In this document: positions 36,936 through 46,619 of the stretch, piece after piece | Layout of the letters: each line of letters begins with the position of its first letter | Position numbering within the stretch: the first letter of the stretch is position 1 | DNA from: Spisula solida | Lineage: Eukaryota; Mollusca; Bivalvia; Venerida; Mactridae | Direction: 5' to 3' | DNA length: 64,000 nucleotides | NCBI GenBank assembly: GCA_947247005.1 | Contig: OX365954.1 | Location: 4,170,001-4,234,000 of the forward strand | Position numbers and translations under genes: made by a program | Notes under the pieces: generated by a model | Told to the model about the DNA's origin: nothing | Databases searched by the model: none | The model's input: only the letters and a program-made list of their open reading frames with translations

Positions 36936-37853
36936 CAGTTTAATGAATTGGTGAGTCTCAAACTCAATTCACGGAAAATAGCAAAATAAAAATCATCACA
37001 AATAATACCTGGCATACAATATATTGACAGTATTTAGGAAAATTCCATGTAATATGTTGCATGTTAATTTTTCCTTGGCTTTTTAATTACTTGGAAAAAT
37101 AAGCACAGACAGATCTGTTATCTGTGGAGATTTTGTGTGCCAGATGTCTGTGCCAGTATTTGCTTATAATTTGGTCTCCTCGCTTAGCATGGAATGCTGT
37201 AAGGCTGACCTTAATCAATTCTTTGTTTAAAGTTACCTCGCTTACTCAAGAACCACCACAGCAACTCAATTTCTGCGGCCTTTCAGGTGACAAAAATTTA
37301 TATTTACACTATGAGTATGCGTGTATGTATTACCTGTCACTATTAACTTGTCACCCATGAATATCCATGTTTATCCGTTGTCCAATCAGAGTTGTTATTT
37401 CAAAACATTCTTACTGTACAAAAACGAAAACACACGGTGATTAATTAGCGACAGGTCAATAGTGTTGACTAATAACAAGTAATTTAAAAAATCCCCTCTT
37501 ATAGGTGTATTTCTAGGTTATGCATGTTTATGTACTTTAACCATAGAGTTTATACAGTTAATCCCCCCCCCTCGTTTAGCTACCCAAGTTTGAAATTTAG
37601 CTATACCTGTAACACCCTGTAAAGATTTCTGGGGCTCTGCATGGTAACTCTGAACCATTAATAAAGAATTGTTTAAGATCTGCCTAATTTAGGATCTGGT
37701 TGGTTGGTGGAAACTGAGCTTCACAAACACACATGATGTTGCACCTGTAATGTTTTAATATAAACACCTTGGGTCTTTAAATTAATTCATTATCTGAAGG
37801 GTTTTTTACTGTTATTTACGGTATATCAATAACGAGTGAGATTAAATCAATTT
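36936..37853. other. Intron 3 stretch without recognised features
   Basis: Non-coding, apart from the dispersed repeat shared with about 35020 (near 37350-37460) and a C8 run near 37564. Confidence 0.5.
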
Positions 37854-39251
37854 TTAGCTCACCTGTCACAAAGTGACAGAGTGAGCTTTTGTGATCACTC
37901 TTCGTCCGTCGTCCGTCGTCCGTCCGTCCGTCCGTCCGTCCGTCCGTCCGTCCGTCAACAATTGGCTTGTGTAGACACTAGAGGTCACAATTTTAGCCTA
38001 ATCTTTATGAAACTTGGTCACAATGATCATCTCAACAAAATCTAGGCCAAGTTCGATATTGGGTCATCTGGGGTCAAAAACTAGGTCACAAGGTCAAATC
38101 ATAGAAAAACCTTGTGTAGTCACTAGAGGTCACAATTTTGACTTAATCTTTATGAAACTTGGTCACAATGATCATCCTAACAAAATCTAGGTCAAGTTCG
38201 ATATTGGGTCATCTGGGGTCAGAAACTAGGTCACAAGGTCAAATCATAGAAAAACCTTGTGTAGTCACTAGAGATCAAAATTTTGACTTAATCTTTATGA
38301 AACTTGGTCACAATGATCATCTCAACAAAATCTAGGTCAAGTTCGATATTGGGTCATCCGGGGTCAAAAACTAGGTCACAAGGTCAAATCATAGACAAAC
38401 CTTGTGTAGGCACTAGAGGTCACAATTTTGGTCTAATCTTTATGAAACTCGGTCACAATGATCATCTCAATAAAATCTAGGTCAAGTTCGATAATGGGTC
38501 ATCCGGGGTCAAAAACTAGGTCAAAAGGTCAAATCATAGAAAAACCTTGTGTAGTCACTAGAGGTCACAGTTTTAGCATAATCTTTACGAAACTTGGTCA
38601 CAATGATCAACACAACAAAATCTAGGTCAAGTTTGATATTGGGTCATCCGGGGTCAAAAAACTAGGTCACAAGGTCAAATCATAGACAAACCTTGTGTAG
38701 TCACTAGAGGTCACAGTTTGGTCTAATCTTCATGAAACTCAGTCACAATGATCATCTCAATAAAATCTAGGTCAAGTTCAATAATGGGTCATCTGGGGTC
38801 AAAAACTAGGTCAAAAGGTCAAATCGTAGAAAACCATGTGTAGTAACTAGAGGTCACAGTTTTAGCATAATCTTTACGAAACTTGGTCACAATGATCAAC
38901 ACAACAAAATCTAGGTCTAGTTTGATTTTGGGTCATCTGGGGTCAAAAACTAGGTCACAAGGTCAAATCATAGAAAAACATTGCGTAGTCACTAGAGGTC
39001 ACAATTTTGGTCTAATCTTTATGAAACTCGGTCACAATGATCATTTTAACAAAATCTCGATCAAGTTAGATATTGGGTCATCCGGGATAAAAAACTAGGT
39101 CATTAGGTCAAATCATATAAAAACCTTGTGCAGTCACTAGAGGTCACAATTTGGACCTTATCTGTACAAAAATTGGTCACAATGATCATCTCAACAAAAT
39201 CTAGGTCAAGTTCGACAGGTGAGCGACCTAGGGCCCTTTGGGCCCTCTTGT
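37854..39251 (+). mobile_element. 1.4-kb AGGTCA-unit mollusc element, longest copy
   Basis: Starts TTAGCTCACCTGTC and ends GACAGGTGAGCGACC then TAGGGCCCTTTGGGCCCTCTTGT; GCTCACCTGTC and GACAGGTGAGC are an 11-bp inverted repeat. After a TCCGTCCG run come about nine tandem units of 145 bp (CTTGTGTAG at 38112, 38257, 38402, 38547 and so on). Most units carry AGGTCA-CA-AGGTCA, a DR2 arrangement, for example 38083-38096. No coding capacity; copies elsewhere in the window differ mainly in unit number. Confidence 0.9.
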
Positions 39252-39477
39252 CTTAATTATGATTTATAATACATGTGTTAGGATTGTAAATTTCACTTTT
39301 TTAATCAGATTTTCCAACTGAAAAAGCTGGTTATTAGATTAGCGATTTCGGTGGTGGATGGACAGGTGGGGGTCCACAAGTTGTTTGTATTGGTGGGGTC
39401 AAAGTCACAGTATAAAAATTGAAAAACCATTTCAGCACAATCAATACCTAATAAAAGTTAAGTTACCAATTTTCAAA
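39252..39477. other. Intron 3 stretch
   Basis: Non-coding. GGTGGGGTCAAAGTCAC-like sequence recurs at about 39850-40010 around the SINE, so the SINE seems inserted in another old repeat. Confidence 0.4.
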
Positions 39478-39787
39478 GGACTGCTTTCAGCAGTTCACCC
39501 GTTCAGCCATCCTTTGACATTGTAACTTCCCCTGGTCATTGGGCTACCTATGGAAACCAGTGCGTTCGAGTCTTCCTGGGGAGACTAATTTTCGCCTGGT
39601 GGGTGTGCAGCCAACATTGATCTGCAGCGCCCAGGACTATCGAGCATAGTAGCAATTCACACATATTCGAGTGGAGCATGTGGGTTATTCTTGCTCAGAG
39701 AAATTCAGCAGTGGTCCAGACGGGGTTTGAACCCGGGACCTCTCGATCCCAAAGGGCACGCCCTACTTCTAGGCCACCACTTCCCAC
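39478..39787 (-). mobile_element. tRNA-derived SINE (family C), minus copy
   Basis: Inverse of the family at 27338-27700. Read on the minus strand: GTGGCCTAGAAGTAGGGC, B box CGGGTTCAAACCCC, TTTCTCTGAGCAAGAATAA, TCCTGGGCGCTG, TAGTCTCCCCAG, GGTAGCCCAATGA, CTGCTGAAAGCAG. Confidence 0.88.
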
Positions 39788-40298
39788 AATATCATGATGA
39801 AACTTGCTGTGTAGGTAGCTTTTGTGAAAAAGGCTGCTTGTGATTGAAAGTAGGGCGGTCATTGGGGGTCAAGGTCATTGAAACTAAAAACTTAAAAAAA
39901 CTGGTTCTGCTCTAACTTAAAATTTTGATTAGGTACTTGCTGTGTACGTAGCTTGTTTGAAAAACACTGCTTGGGATTATACATTGGGCTGGTGGAGTCA
40001 AGGTCATTGTTACAAAATAAGTATGCATCCATTTCTGCCTAATTATGCTTGGCTGACAGGAAAATCTGGTTTTTCGTGGAATTTCCACGTCTTGTTTTGT
40101 ATTAATTCAGTTAAAGCTAGTGTAATATGGAGACCTAACATGGGTGAGCGTTACGTACTGCTTTTCACGGGAGGTAATCCTTGCCTTCTTTATTTAATTG
40201 AACGGGAGGTAACTGAATAATGGGGCCCGGTAACGCTTTGCTTTAAGGCAACGGACCCATGGTTACAATGTATTGACAGTACAGTTCTATCCTCATTA

Positions 40299-40486
40299 TG
40301 AACAGGATAACTGTGTTGTTGATTTATCTTTGTATAGTACACATACCATTCATGGAACCCATGCAGGCTACACCCCTGATAGCTCACGGGTTAAATCACT
40401 GAGTGTCATGACAGTAGACTAAGGATCGAGCTTAAAGCCAATGGCATAATGATATATTGAGGACTAGTCCCAGGCCTTTACTCTTA
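40299..40486 (+). repeat. Left copy of 188-bp direct repeat flanking the retrotransposon
   Basis: Identical base for base to 45708-45895 (constant offset of 5409 bp). It starts TGAACAGGATAACTG and ends AGGCCTTTACTCTTA. The flanks outside differ, so it is bounded by the insertion. It is read as a target-site duplication of unusual length. Just past the repeat the two sides share TTGGACT again after three mismatches, which leaves the 5' junction uncertain by about 10 bp. Confidence 0.9.
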
Positions 40487-40870
40487 CTGTTGGACTCAGT
40501 GGTCAGTGTGGTCAGTCCACAATTTTTTGCTCTACCTTTAAGCTGGATTTTTTAAAATAATTGGAACTTTTGTGGATGGAAATTTATACGTGCAAAAAGT
40601 GCTTGAAGAGGACTTTAATGTGGTGCTAAAATTATGGATGCCTATAAAGTAAAATTTGAGATATTGATGATAATATTTTTCCAATAACAGTTGAATGTGT
40701 AAAGTTTATAATTTGGATAAATGTGTTCATCAACCCATGACAAAAGCTTAGGTAGAGTGTTTTGATTGTGCTAACTTGAGAATGATATGATCTGGATTGT
40801 GTTTTGATAGTGTGTAGTGACCACAACAGCTGATTGCAAACTTAGTGTGTTTTGTTACTGTCTATTGAAA

Positions 40871-42088
40871 ATGATTGACATCACCACATTCCGAGTGAGA
40901 ATAGGATTATTCAATCTGGTGTGTAGAAGGACAGTAAGATCACATAAACAGGGGAAATATGTGTCACACTGCAAAGGCACAGACATACACCTCAGAACAC
41001 TTGTCTGTTGTTTATATACAATGTTCCTGTCATTATCGCTGTATGGTGTCCTGGTAGGACATAGACATGTCATCGATGTGTGTGCAAGCTCATCCATCTA
41101 TACAAATGTGAACCAAGTTTTAGGCCAGTGGGGCAATGAAACTCAAACAGCATATAGTCAGACATCATTGGCATATTATTCACAGCGTTTATTGATGTTA
41201 TCGGCCGATGTAGAATCTAACCCGGGCCCTGGAAATGATATAGATGATCATAATACCAAGAAGATTTTGCAGGCTATCAAAGAGACTAAAGATGAAATGA
41301 CCGAGGAAATCCGTGGTGTTAAGTCAGATGTTAAAAGCCTAAAAACTGAAATGCATTATATACAAACAAAACTTGCCAATATGGAAAGTAGGTATGACGA
41401 AATGGGTAAACAATTTAAGACAATGGAACATTCATTTGACAATATGCATTATCGACAAGAGGTGCAAGAGAGCGATATGAATTGCCTCGCAATGCGTGAG
41501 GAAATTCGAGAAGAACGTTTAACCAATATAGAACGGCAATTAGACATAATAGAATCCGAACGGTTGAAAGGGCAGTTGAGAATATTCGGGCTTACCGAGA
41601 CTGAGACAAATGAAAGTGAGCTGAAAGCAATGGTTGATACTGAAGTTCTGGGCATGGCTAATGCAGATGAAAACTTCTCAAGTTCTACAGTAAAACGGGT
41701 GAGACGGGTCGGTGAAAAGTCGAATGATAATAGCCAAACTCGAATGGTTATTGCAGAATTTGACAACCCGGATGACAAATTCAAGCTGTTTAAGTATCGG
41801 GATGGTCTAAGAGCAAAATCTATAAGAATCTCAAATGACCTGTCGTTTATTAAGCGACAGAAACTAAAAGAGCTGCGACAGAAAGGAATCACTGGTTATT
41901 TCAAAGGTGACAAACTTATCACAAAACGTAATGATGATAATGATCATCCAAGACGTTTCGTACATGCTGCTCGTCCATCTAACAAAACAGGTGGGCCTCG
42001 AGATGAAGCTGCGATAACTGGACCGGACACTATGGATGTAACCACGCATATCACAGTTGATGTTGATGCTACAAATTCGGTAGACTAG
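40871..42088 (+). CDS. Retrotransposon ORF1: leader, 2A motif, coiled coil, RRM-like RNA-binding protein
   Basis: 405 residues from the first ATG; the frame is open to 40817 but only with GTG. Residues 1-112 form a leader with a hydrophobic segment at about 44-63 (LVCCLYTMFLSLSLYGVLVG). Residues 113-120 read DVESNPGP, a perfect 2A ribosome-skipping consensus (D-V/I-E-x-N-P-G-P), so a 119-residue leader and a 286-residue RNA-binding protein starting with proline are expected as separate products. Residues about 128-210 are a charged heptad-like coiled coil. Residues about 235-340 (GQLRIFGLTETE, VKRVRRVG, RMVIAEF, IRISNDLS) resemble the RRM and C-terminal domains of L1 ORF1p, which trimerises and coats element RNA. 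No CCHC knuckle is seen. It ends at UAG, in frame with ORF2. Confidence 0.9.
   Translation: MIDITTFRVRIGLFNLVCRRTVRSHKQGKYVSHCKGTDIHLRTLVCCLYTMFLSLSLYGVLVGHRHVIDVCASSSIYTNVNQVLGQWGNETQTAYSQTSLAYYSQRLLMLSADVESNPGPGNDIDDHNTKKILQAIKETKDEMTEEIRGVKSDVKSLKTEMHYIQTKLANMESRYDEMGKQFKTMEHSFDNMHYRQEVQESDMNCLAMREEIREERLTNIERQLDIIESERLKGQLRIFGLTETETNESELKAMVDTEVLGMANADENFSSSTVKRVRRVGEKSNDNSQTRMVIAEFDNPDDKFKLFKYRDGLRAKSIRISNDLSFIKRQKLKELRQKGITGYFKGDKLITKRNDDNDHPRRFVHAARPSNKTGGPRDEAAITGPDTMDVTTHITVDVDATNSVD
41207..41230 (+). promoter_or_regulatory. 2A ribosome-skipping motif in ORF1
   Basis: Codons GAT GTA GAA TCT AAC CCG GGC CCT encode DVESNPGP, preceded by LLMLSA. All invariant positions of the 2A consensus are present. 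Skipping would leave glycine (codon 41225-41227) as the C-terminus of the leader and start the next product with proline (41228-41230). 2A-like sequences are known from the 5' coding regions of non-LTR elements in invertebrates and trypanosomes. Activity here is inferred. Confidence 0.9.
42086..42088 (+). promoter_or_regulatory. In-frame UAG between ORF1 and ORF2, candidate readthrough stop
   Basis: The codons run GTA GAC TAG GGG TGC GGC, with ORF2 continuing in the same frame directly after the stop. UAG followed by G is a context used by several viral readthrough stops. A six-base complementarity downstream (AAGCCC at 42100-42105 with GGGCTT at 42145-42150) could form part of a stimulatory structure. 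The first in-frame AUG of ORF2 is at 42317, inside the endonuclease domain, so ORF2 cannot start there and remain functional. Readthrough or non-AUG reinitiation is inferred. Confidence 0.65.
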
Positions 42089-45000
42089 GGGTGCGGCCAA
42101 AGCCCAATACACAACGAACTTAAAACTCTAACTTGGAATGTTGAGGGCTTAAAGGCAAAATTGACATCATATGACATTGTTAAATTCTTGTGTAGTTTTG
42201 ACATATTCGGGCTCCAAGAAACATGGGACATTGATGCTGAATATAGCCAGCATTACTTCAGTGACCATCAAAAATTTACATGTAGTGCGAAAAGATCTCA
42301 ATTTGGTGGTAGAAATATGGGTGGCGTCACTGTGTTTGTGCGTGATAAACTATGTATGTATGTAAAGCGTATTTCCAAAGACTTTGAATATGGCGTTGTT
42401 CTGCTTATTGATAAATGTTTATTGTCACTAACTAAAGATATATTGTATGTATGTCTGTATATTCCGCCTGAAACATCACCTGTTTATTCTGATACAAACT
42501 CGTCAGTCCTGCAACAGCTGGAAGATATAGTCACACAAGGGGGTCTGTTAAATACTGAATTATTAATTAATGGCGATCTAAATGCTCGTACTTCAAATCT
42601 TGTTGATTATATAGTGGCTGACCATAATATTCCAGAGTTGCAGGAACTAGAGGAGATTGTAGCTGTAGATATAGGTATCGAACGAAAGTGCCAGGACACT
42701 AAAGTGAACAAATTTGGAAGAGAACTGTTGTCATTTTGCAAAACTTATTCTTGTTACATTGCAAATGGACGCTTTGGCGACTTACCACAGAGCAGTGGTT
42801 TCACATTTATAAATGCCAATGGTTGTAGTACTATAGACTATTATGTTGTTTCCAGGAACATTTTCTCATTGATAAAGACTTTCCAAATATTACCCTCTAC
42901 AGAAAGTAGTCATTTACCAATTTCTGTTTGTTTTGAAAGATATGTGTCGAATGACAATAGTGTTAATGAGTTAACATCGGATGATGTAAAGTATGTGTAC
43001 ACACTCAACAAAGACAATGATGATTCATATTTACAATGTCTATCTGAAAGTATTATAAGTGGAAAGTTTGACTATGTGGATGCTATGATAAATGATACTA
43101 GTGTTATGGTTAGTAACATTGTATGTGAACTAGAAAATGCAATACTAGAAAGTAGTACTATTTTTAAAAAGGCTAGAAAGCAGAGTGTCCAGTCACATAG
43201 GTATACCAAGCCCTGGTTTGACAGGGAGTGTAAAAATGCTAAACGCAAAACAAGATCAATGTTAAATCAGTTTCGGACCAGCCGAAGTAATGTTCATTTA
43301 ACTATGTATATAAATAGTAAACATGAATATAAAACTATATGTAAAGCTAAACGTAATGAGTACAATAAGACATATCTAACCAAGTTAGACAAATGTATAA
43401 ATAATTCCAGATCATTCTGGCGAGAAATCAATAACCTTACTAAAAGGTCAAGGTCGGAACCAAACATAACTATTGAAAGTTGGTATAACCATTTTTCTAA
43501 GTTGTTTGATATGAATGTTGAGGCAGGCAATGATGAGAGACAAAATGTGCATGACAATGACTATGATGAGATAGAGGAACTAGTGTTTAATGCTCCTATA
43601 ACAGATAATGAAATAATGGACAGTGTTAAATCATTGAATGTTGACAAAGCTTCAGGGGGTACCTTAACACCAAAACATATTGTGTATGGTATTAATGCCT
43701 TGCTACCCTATGTGAGAAGGTTATTCAACAGGTTGTTTTCTACTGGTGAATTCCCAGACCAATGGACGTTATCTGTAATTGTACCAATACACAAAAAGGG
43801 TAACATAAATGACCCAAATAATTATAGGGGAATATCATTGCTAGATACACTTAGTAAACTTTATATTTCTGTTATTACCAAGAGATTGACCTTTTACATT
43901 GAGGCTTACAATAAGATAAGTGAATGTCAGGCTGGTTTTCGTGCTGGGTACAGTACAGTCGATAATGCTTTTGTTCTATATACTATAGCCAACAAATATC
44001 TGAGTATGAAGAAGTCCTTGTATGTTGCATTCATAGATTTCCAGAAAGCCTTCGACTCTGTGGACCGACAATTATTGTATGAAGTTCTAAATAGAAATGG
44101 TGTCAAGGGTAAACTATTTTCAGCCATCCAATCTATTTATGTATCAGTAAAGGGGTGTGTTAGAGCACAGGGTACCATGACACGCCCATTTACTTGCCAA
44201 CAGGGTTTAAGGCAGGGTTGTAAACTTAGTCCGATTTTGTTTGCACTTTTTATCAATGAATTACATGGGCTATTACAAAGCAGTAATGTAAGGGGAATTC
44301 AACTTTTTCCAAGCTTAGTTGAAATCTTTATACTTATGTTCGCAGATGACATTGCTTTGGCAGCGGATACTATAATAGGACTCCAAAGACAATTGAATTT
44401 TTTACAGAAATTTTGTAATGACTCCAAATTAACTGTTAACATTGCAAAAACGAAAGTACTTGTGTTCAAAGGGGGAGGCAGACTGTCAAGAAGGGAGAAA
44501 TGGACATACAATGATTCTCAAATTGAAACAGTAAATGGTTTTACCTATGTGGGTCTGTATTTTTCTAACAGACTGTCATTATATAAAATGTCTGAAACCA
44601 TGACCATTAAAGCCAAAATGGCTTTGGCGCATATCTTTAACTCCCTGCATGAAATATCCTGTATACCTTATAAATTATTTTTTAAATTGTTTGATGCAAA
44701 GGTTAGTACAATTATGTTATATGGATCTGAACTGTGGGGTTTAAAATGTTCACCAAAGATGGATTCTCTCCAATTATATGCTTGTAAACGCCTGCTACGT
44801 GTCAGCAACAATTCATGTAACAATGCTGTGCTAGGAGATCTGGGGCGTTATCCCATGTACATACTTGCAGCAAAACGCTGTATTAAATACTGGTTGCGGA
44901 TATTGTCAATGCCTTCTAGTAGATATGTTCGGTTATGTTATAATATGCTTGTACATTATGATGCTCTTGGTTACCACAACTGGGCTACAGATGTCAAAAA

Positions 45001-45541
45001 GTGTCTCTTTGAGAATGGGTTTGGTTATGTTTGGGAGGCCCAGTGTGTGAATAGACCAGACCTATTTTTGTTTAATTTTGAACAAAGACTTAAAGATGAA
45101 TTTATTCAAAATTGGCGATCTGAATGTGCTAACACAAGTAAACTGAGTCTTTATGTAAATATTAAGACAGATTTTGTATGTGAAAACTATATTAAAGTTA
45201 TTGACATTGATAAATTTAGGCGCGCTATGGCGACATTTAGATTCTCATCGCATAGTTTAATGGTAGAAAGGGGGCGATACTATGATATACCAAGGGAGTA
45301 TCGCAGCTGTCTTTATTGTGAAGGTTATATTGAGGATGAAATTCACTTTGTTTTTTATTGCCCTTTATATGATGACATTAGAAGTAAATATATTCCGAAA
45401 ATATATAGTACAAACAAGTCAAACCTTAGTTTCTATAGATTGTTATCCGATAATAATACTGATACAATAAGACAGCTTGCAATGTTCCTCTATTATGCTT
45501 CTCAGAGACGAGAGGAGTTTTCGAAATCATTATTTGTATAG
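42089..45541 (+). CDS. Retrotransposon ORF2: APE endonuclease, reverse transcriptase, CCHC
   Basis: 1150 codons with no stop, counted from the codon after UAG. Endonuclease: TWNVEGLKAKL at residues 15-25, LQETW at 42-46 with catalytic Glu44, NGDLNAR at 161-167, STIDYYV, and a C-terminal SSHLPIS. Reverse transcriptase: SVIVPIHKKG and NNYRGISLL, QAGFRAGYST, AFIDFQKAFDSVDR (first catalytic Asp), GLRQGCKLSPILFALFINEL, and FADD at 44339-44350. The C-terminus has CLYC-x8-H-x4-C (45308-45361), a CX2CX8HX4C knuckle followed by PLYDD, common in RT proteins of metazoan elements. It nicks target DNA and copies the element RNA at the nick. No RNase H domain is seen. Overlapping frames on both strands are shadows. 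Confidence 0.93.
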   Translation, partial: GCGQSPIHNELKTLTWNVEGLKAKLTSYDIVKFLCSFDIFGLQETWDIDAEYSQHYFSDHQKFTCSAKRSQFGGRNMGGVTVFVRDKLCMYVKRISKDFEYGVVLLIDKCLLSLTKDILYVCLYIPPETSPVYSDTNSSVLQQLEDIVTQGGLLNTELLINGDLNARTSNLVDYIVADHNIPELQELEEIVAVDIGIERKCQDTKVNKFGRELLSFCKTYSCYIANGRFGDLPQSSGFTFINANGCSTIDYYVVSRNIFSLIKTFQILPSTESSHLPISVCFERYVSNDNSVNELTSDDVKYVYTLNKDNDDSYLQCLSESIISGKFDYVDAMINDTSVMVSNIVCELENAILESSTIFKKARKQSVQSHRYTKPWFDRECKNAKRKTRSMLNQFRTSRSNVHLTMYINSKHEYKTICKAKRNEYNKTYLTKLDKCINNSRSFWREINNLTKRSRSEPNITIESWYNHFSKLFDMNVEAGNDERQNVHDNDYDEIEELVFNAPITDNEIMDSVKSLNVDKASGGTLTPKHIVYGINALLPYVRRLFNRLFSTGEFPDQWTLSVIVPIHKKGNINDPNNYRGISLLDTLSKLYISVITKRLTFYIEAYNKISECQAGFRAGYSTVDNAFVLYTIANKYLSMKKSLYVAFIDFQKAFDSVDRQLLYEVLNRNGVKGKLFSAIQSIYVSVKGCVRAQGTMTRPFTCQQGLRQGCKLSPILFALFINELHGLLQSSNVRGIQLFPSLVEIFILMFADDIALAADTIIGLQRQLNFLQKFCNDSKLTVNIAKTKVLVFKGGGRLSRREKWTYNDSQIETVNGFTYVGLYFSNRLSLYKMSETMTIKAKMALAHIFNSLHEISCIPYKLFFKLFDAKVSTIMLYGSELWGLKCSPKMDSLQLYACKRLLRVSNNSCNNAVLGDLGRYPMYILAAKRCIKYWLRILSMPSSRYVRLCYNMLVHYDALGYHNWATDVKKCLFENGFGYVWEAQCVNRPDLFLFNFEQRLKDEFIQNWRSECANTSKLSLYVNIKTDFVCENYIKVIDIDKFRRAMATFRFSSHSLMVERGRYYDIPREYRSCLYCEGYIEDEIHFVFYCPLYDDIRSKYIPKIYSTNKSNLSFYRLLSDNNTDTIRQLAMFLYYASQRREEFSKSLFV

Positions 45542-45707
45542 TAAATGTTGTTGTTTAAACATGTATGCTGTTGATCACATGATATGGCTATATAAATGTA
45601 TATTAATTGTCAATACCACACTAACCACTAAATTTGGTATATATGTATGTTATATATGTTGTGTATGGGCCGGTGGCCTAATCATATTTCTAAATAAACT
45701 GTAAAAC

Positions 45708-45895
45708 TGAACAGGATAACTGTGTTGTTGATTTATCTTTGTATAGTACACATACCATTCATGGAACCCATGCAGGCTACACCCCTGATAGCTCACGGGT
45801 TAAATCACTGAGTGTCATGACAGTAGACTAAGGATCGAGCTTAAAGCCAATGGCATAATGATATATTGAGGACTAGTCCCAGGCCTTTACTCTTA
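45708..45895 (+). repeat. Right copy of 188-bp direct repeat flanking the retrotransposon
   Basis: Exact match to 40299-40486. It follows the element's AATAAACTGTAAAAC end directly, and is followed by AGTTTGGACTTAACCACTGG, the presumed continuation of the pre-insertion intron. Confidence 0.9.
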
Positions 45896-46084
45896 AGTTT
45901 GGACTTAACCACTGGAAACTATAGATATTGCCAATGCAATTTGGATGTACATATGCAGCTTACTAAGCTTCTTGAGATGGATGATTTTGAATCTCATTAA
46001 GCTTAAGTTAAGACAAAGTTCCAGACACAACAGTTTGAACAGATCATCTCTATAATACATGCATGTTATATAGTTTGCAATTTT

Positions 46085-46410
46085 CCTGAGGTATCTTTTG
46101 TCATAAGTTGCTTGACTATGTGTGTTTATCTAAGGTATCTTTTGTCATAAGTTGCTTGACTGTGTGTGTTTATCCACCTGAGATACCTTTTGTCATAAGT
46201 TTCTTGACTATGTGTGTTTATCTACCTGAGGTATCTTTTGTCATAAGTTGCTTGACTATGTGTGTTTATCTACCTGAGGTATCTTTTGTCACAAGTTACT
46301 TGACTATGTGTGTTTATCAACCTGAGACATCTTTTGTCATAAGTTGCTTGACTATGTGCAGTTCACAGTTAAAGTTACATCTTGCTAATTACCAACACAA
46401 AGACCAGAGG
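46085..46410. repeat. 48-bp minisatellite
   Basis: About six units of GAGGTATCTTTTGTCATAAG, TTGCTTGACTATGTGTGTTT, ATCTACCT. 48 is a multiple of three, so a 101-codon frame is open across it. A diverged pair of related units follows to about 46620. Confidence 0.9.
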
Positions 46411-46619
46411 TAGCTTTCGTCATTACAGTTGCTTGACTGTGGCTCAAATTAGTTACGCATTCATGCTAATTTTATCCACCTACATTAAAGACCATAGGTA
46501 GCTTTCGTCATTGACATTTGCTGCTCAAATTAGTAACATGTTTCTGCAAATTTTATCCCCATACACAAAGACCATAAGTAGCTTATAATTATGTCATACT
46601 AAATTGCTTTCGCTCACAG

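Larger units (their letters stand above)
40487..45707 (+). mobile_element. Full-length APE-type non-LTR retrotransposon (LINE) with 2A motif and in-frame UAG
   Basis: About 5.2 kb lying between two exact 188-bp direct repeats, in the same orientation as the host gene. Layout: 5' UTR (about 40487-40870), ORF1 (40871-42088), ORF2 (42089-45541), and a short 3' UTR ending AATAAACTGTAAAAC with a polyadenylation-type AATAAA and no long A tail. Both frames are open and catalytic motifs are intact, so the insertion looks young and possibly competent. ORF1 is of the coiled-coil plus RRM-like type. ORF2 has an APE endonuclease, a reverse transcriptase and a C-terminal CCHC. The clade is not certain from reading: the RT resembles CR1/L2/Rex1-like elements common in molluscs, and ORF1 resembles L1-type ORF1p. 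Confidence 0.93.

Noticed and set aside
41449..41892. 147-codon minus-strand frame inside ORF1
   Set aside because: Shadow of the retrotransposon ORF1, which has clear domain structure on the plus strand.
40299..45895. LTR retrotransposon interpretation of the 188-bp flanking repeats
   Set aside because: The coding region has APE endonuclease plus non-LTR RT order, with no protease, integrase, primer-binding site or TG...CA repeat ends.
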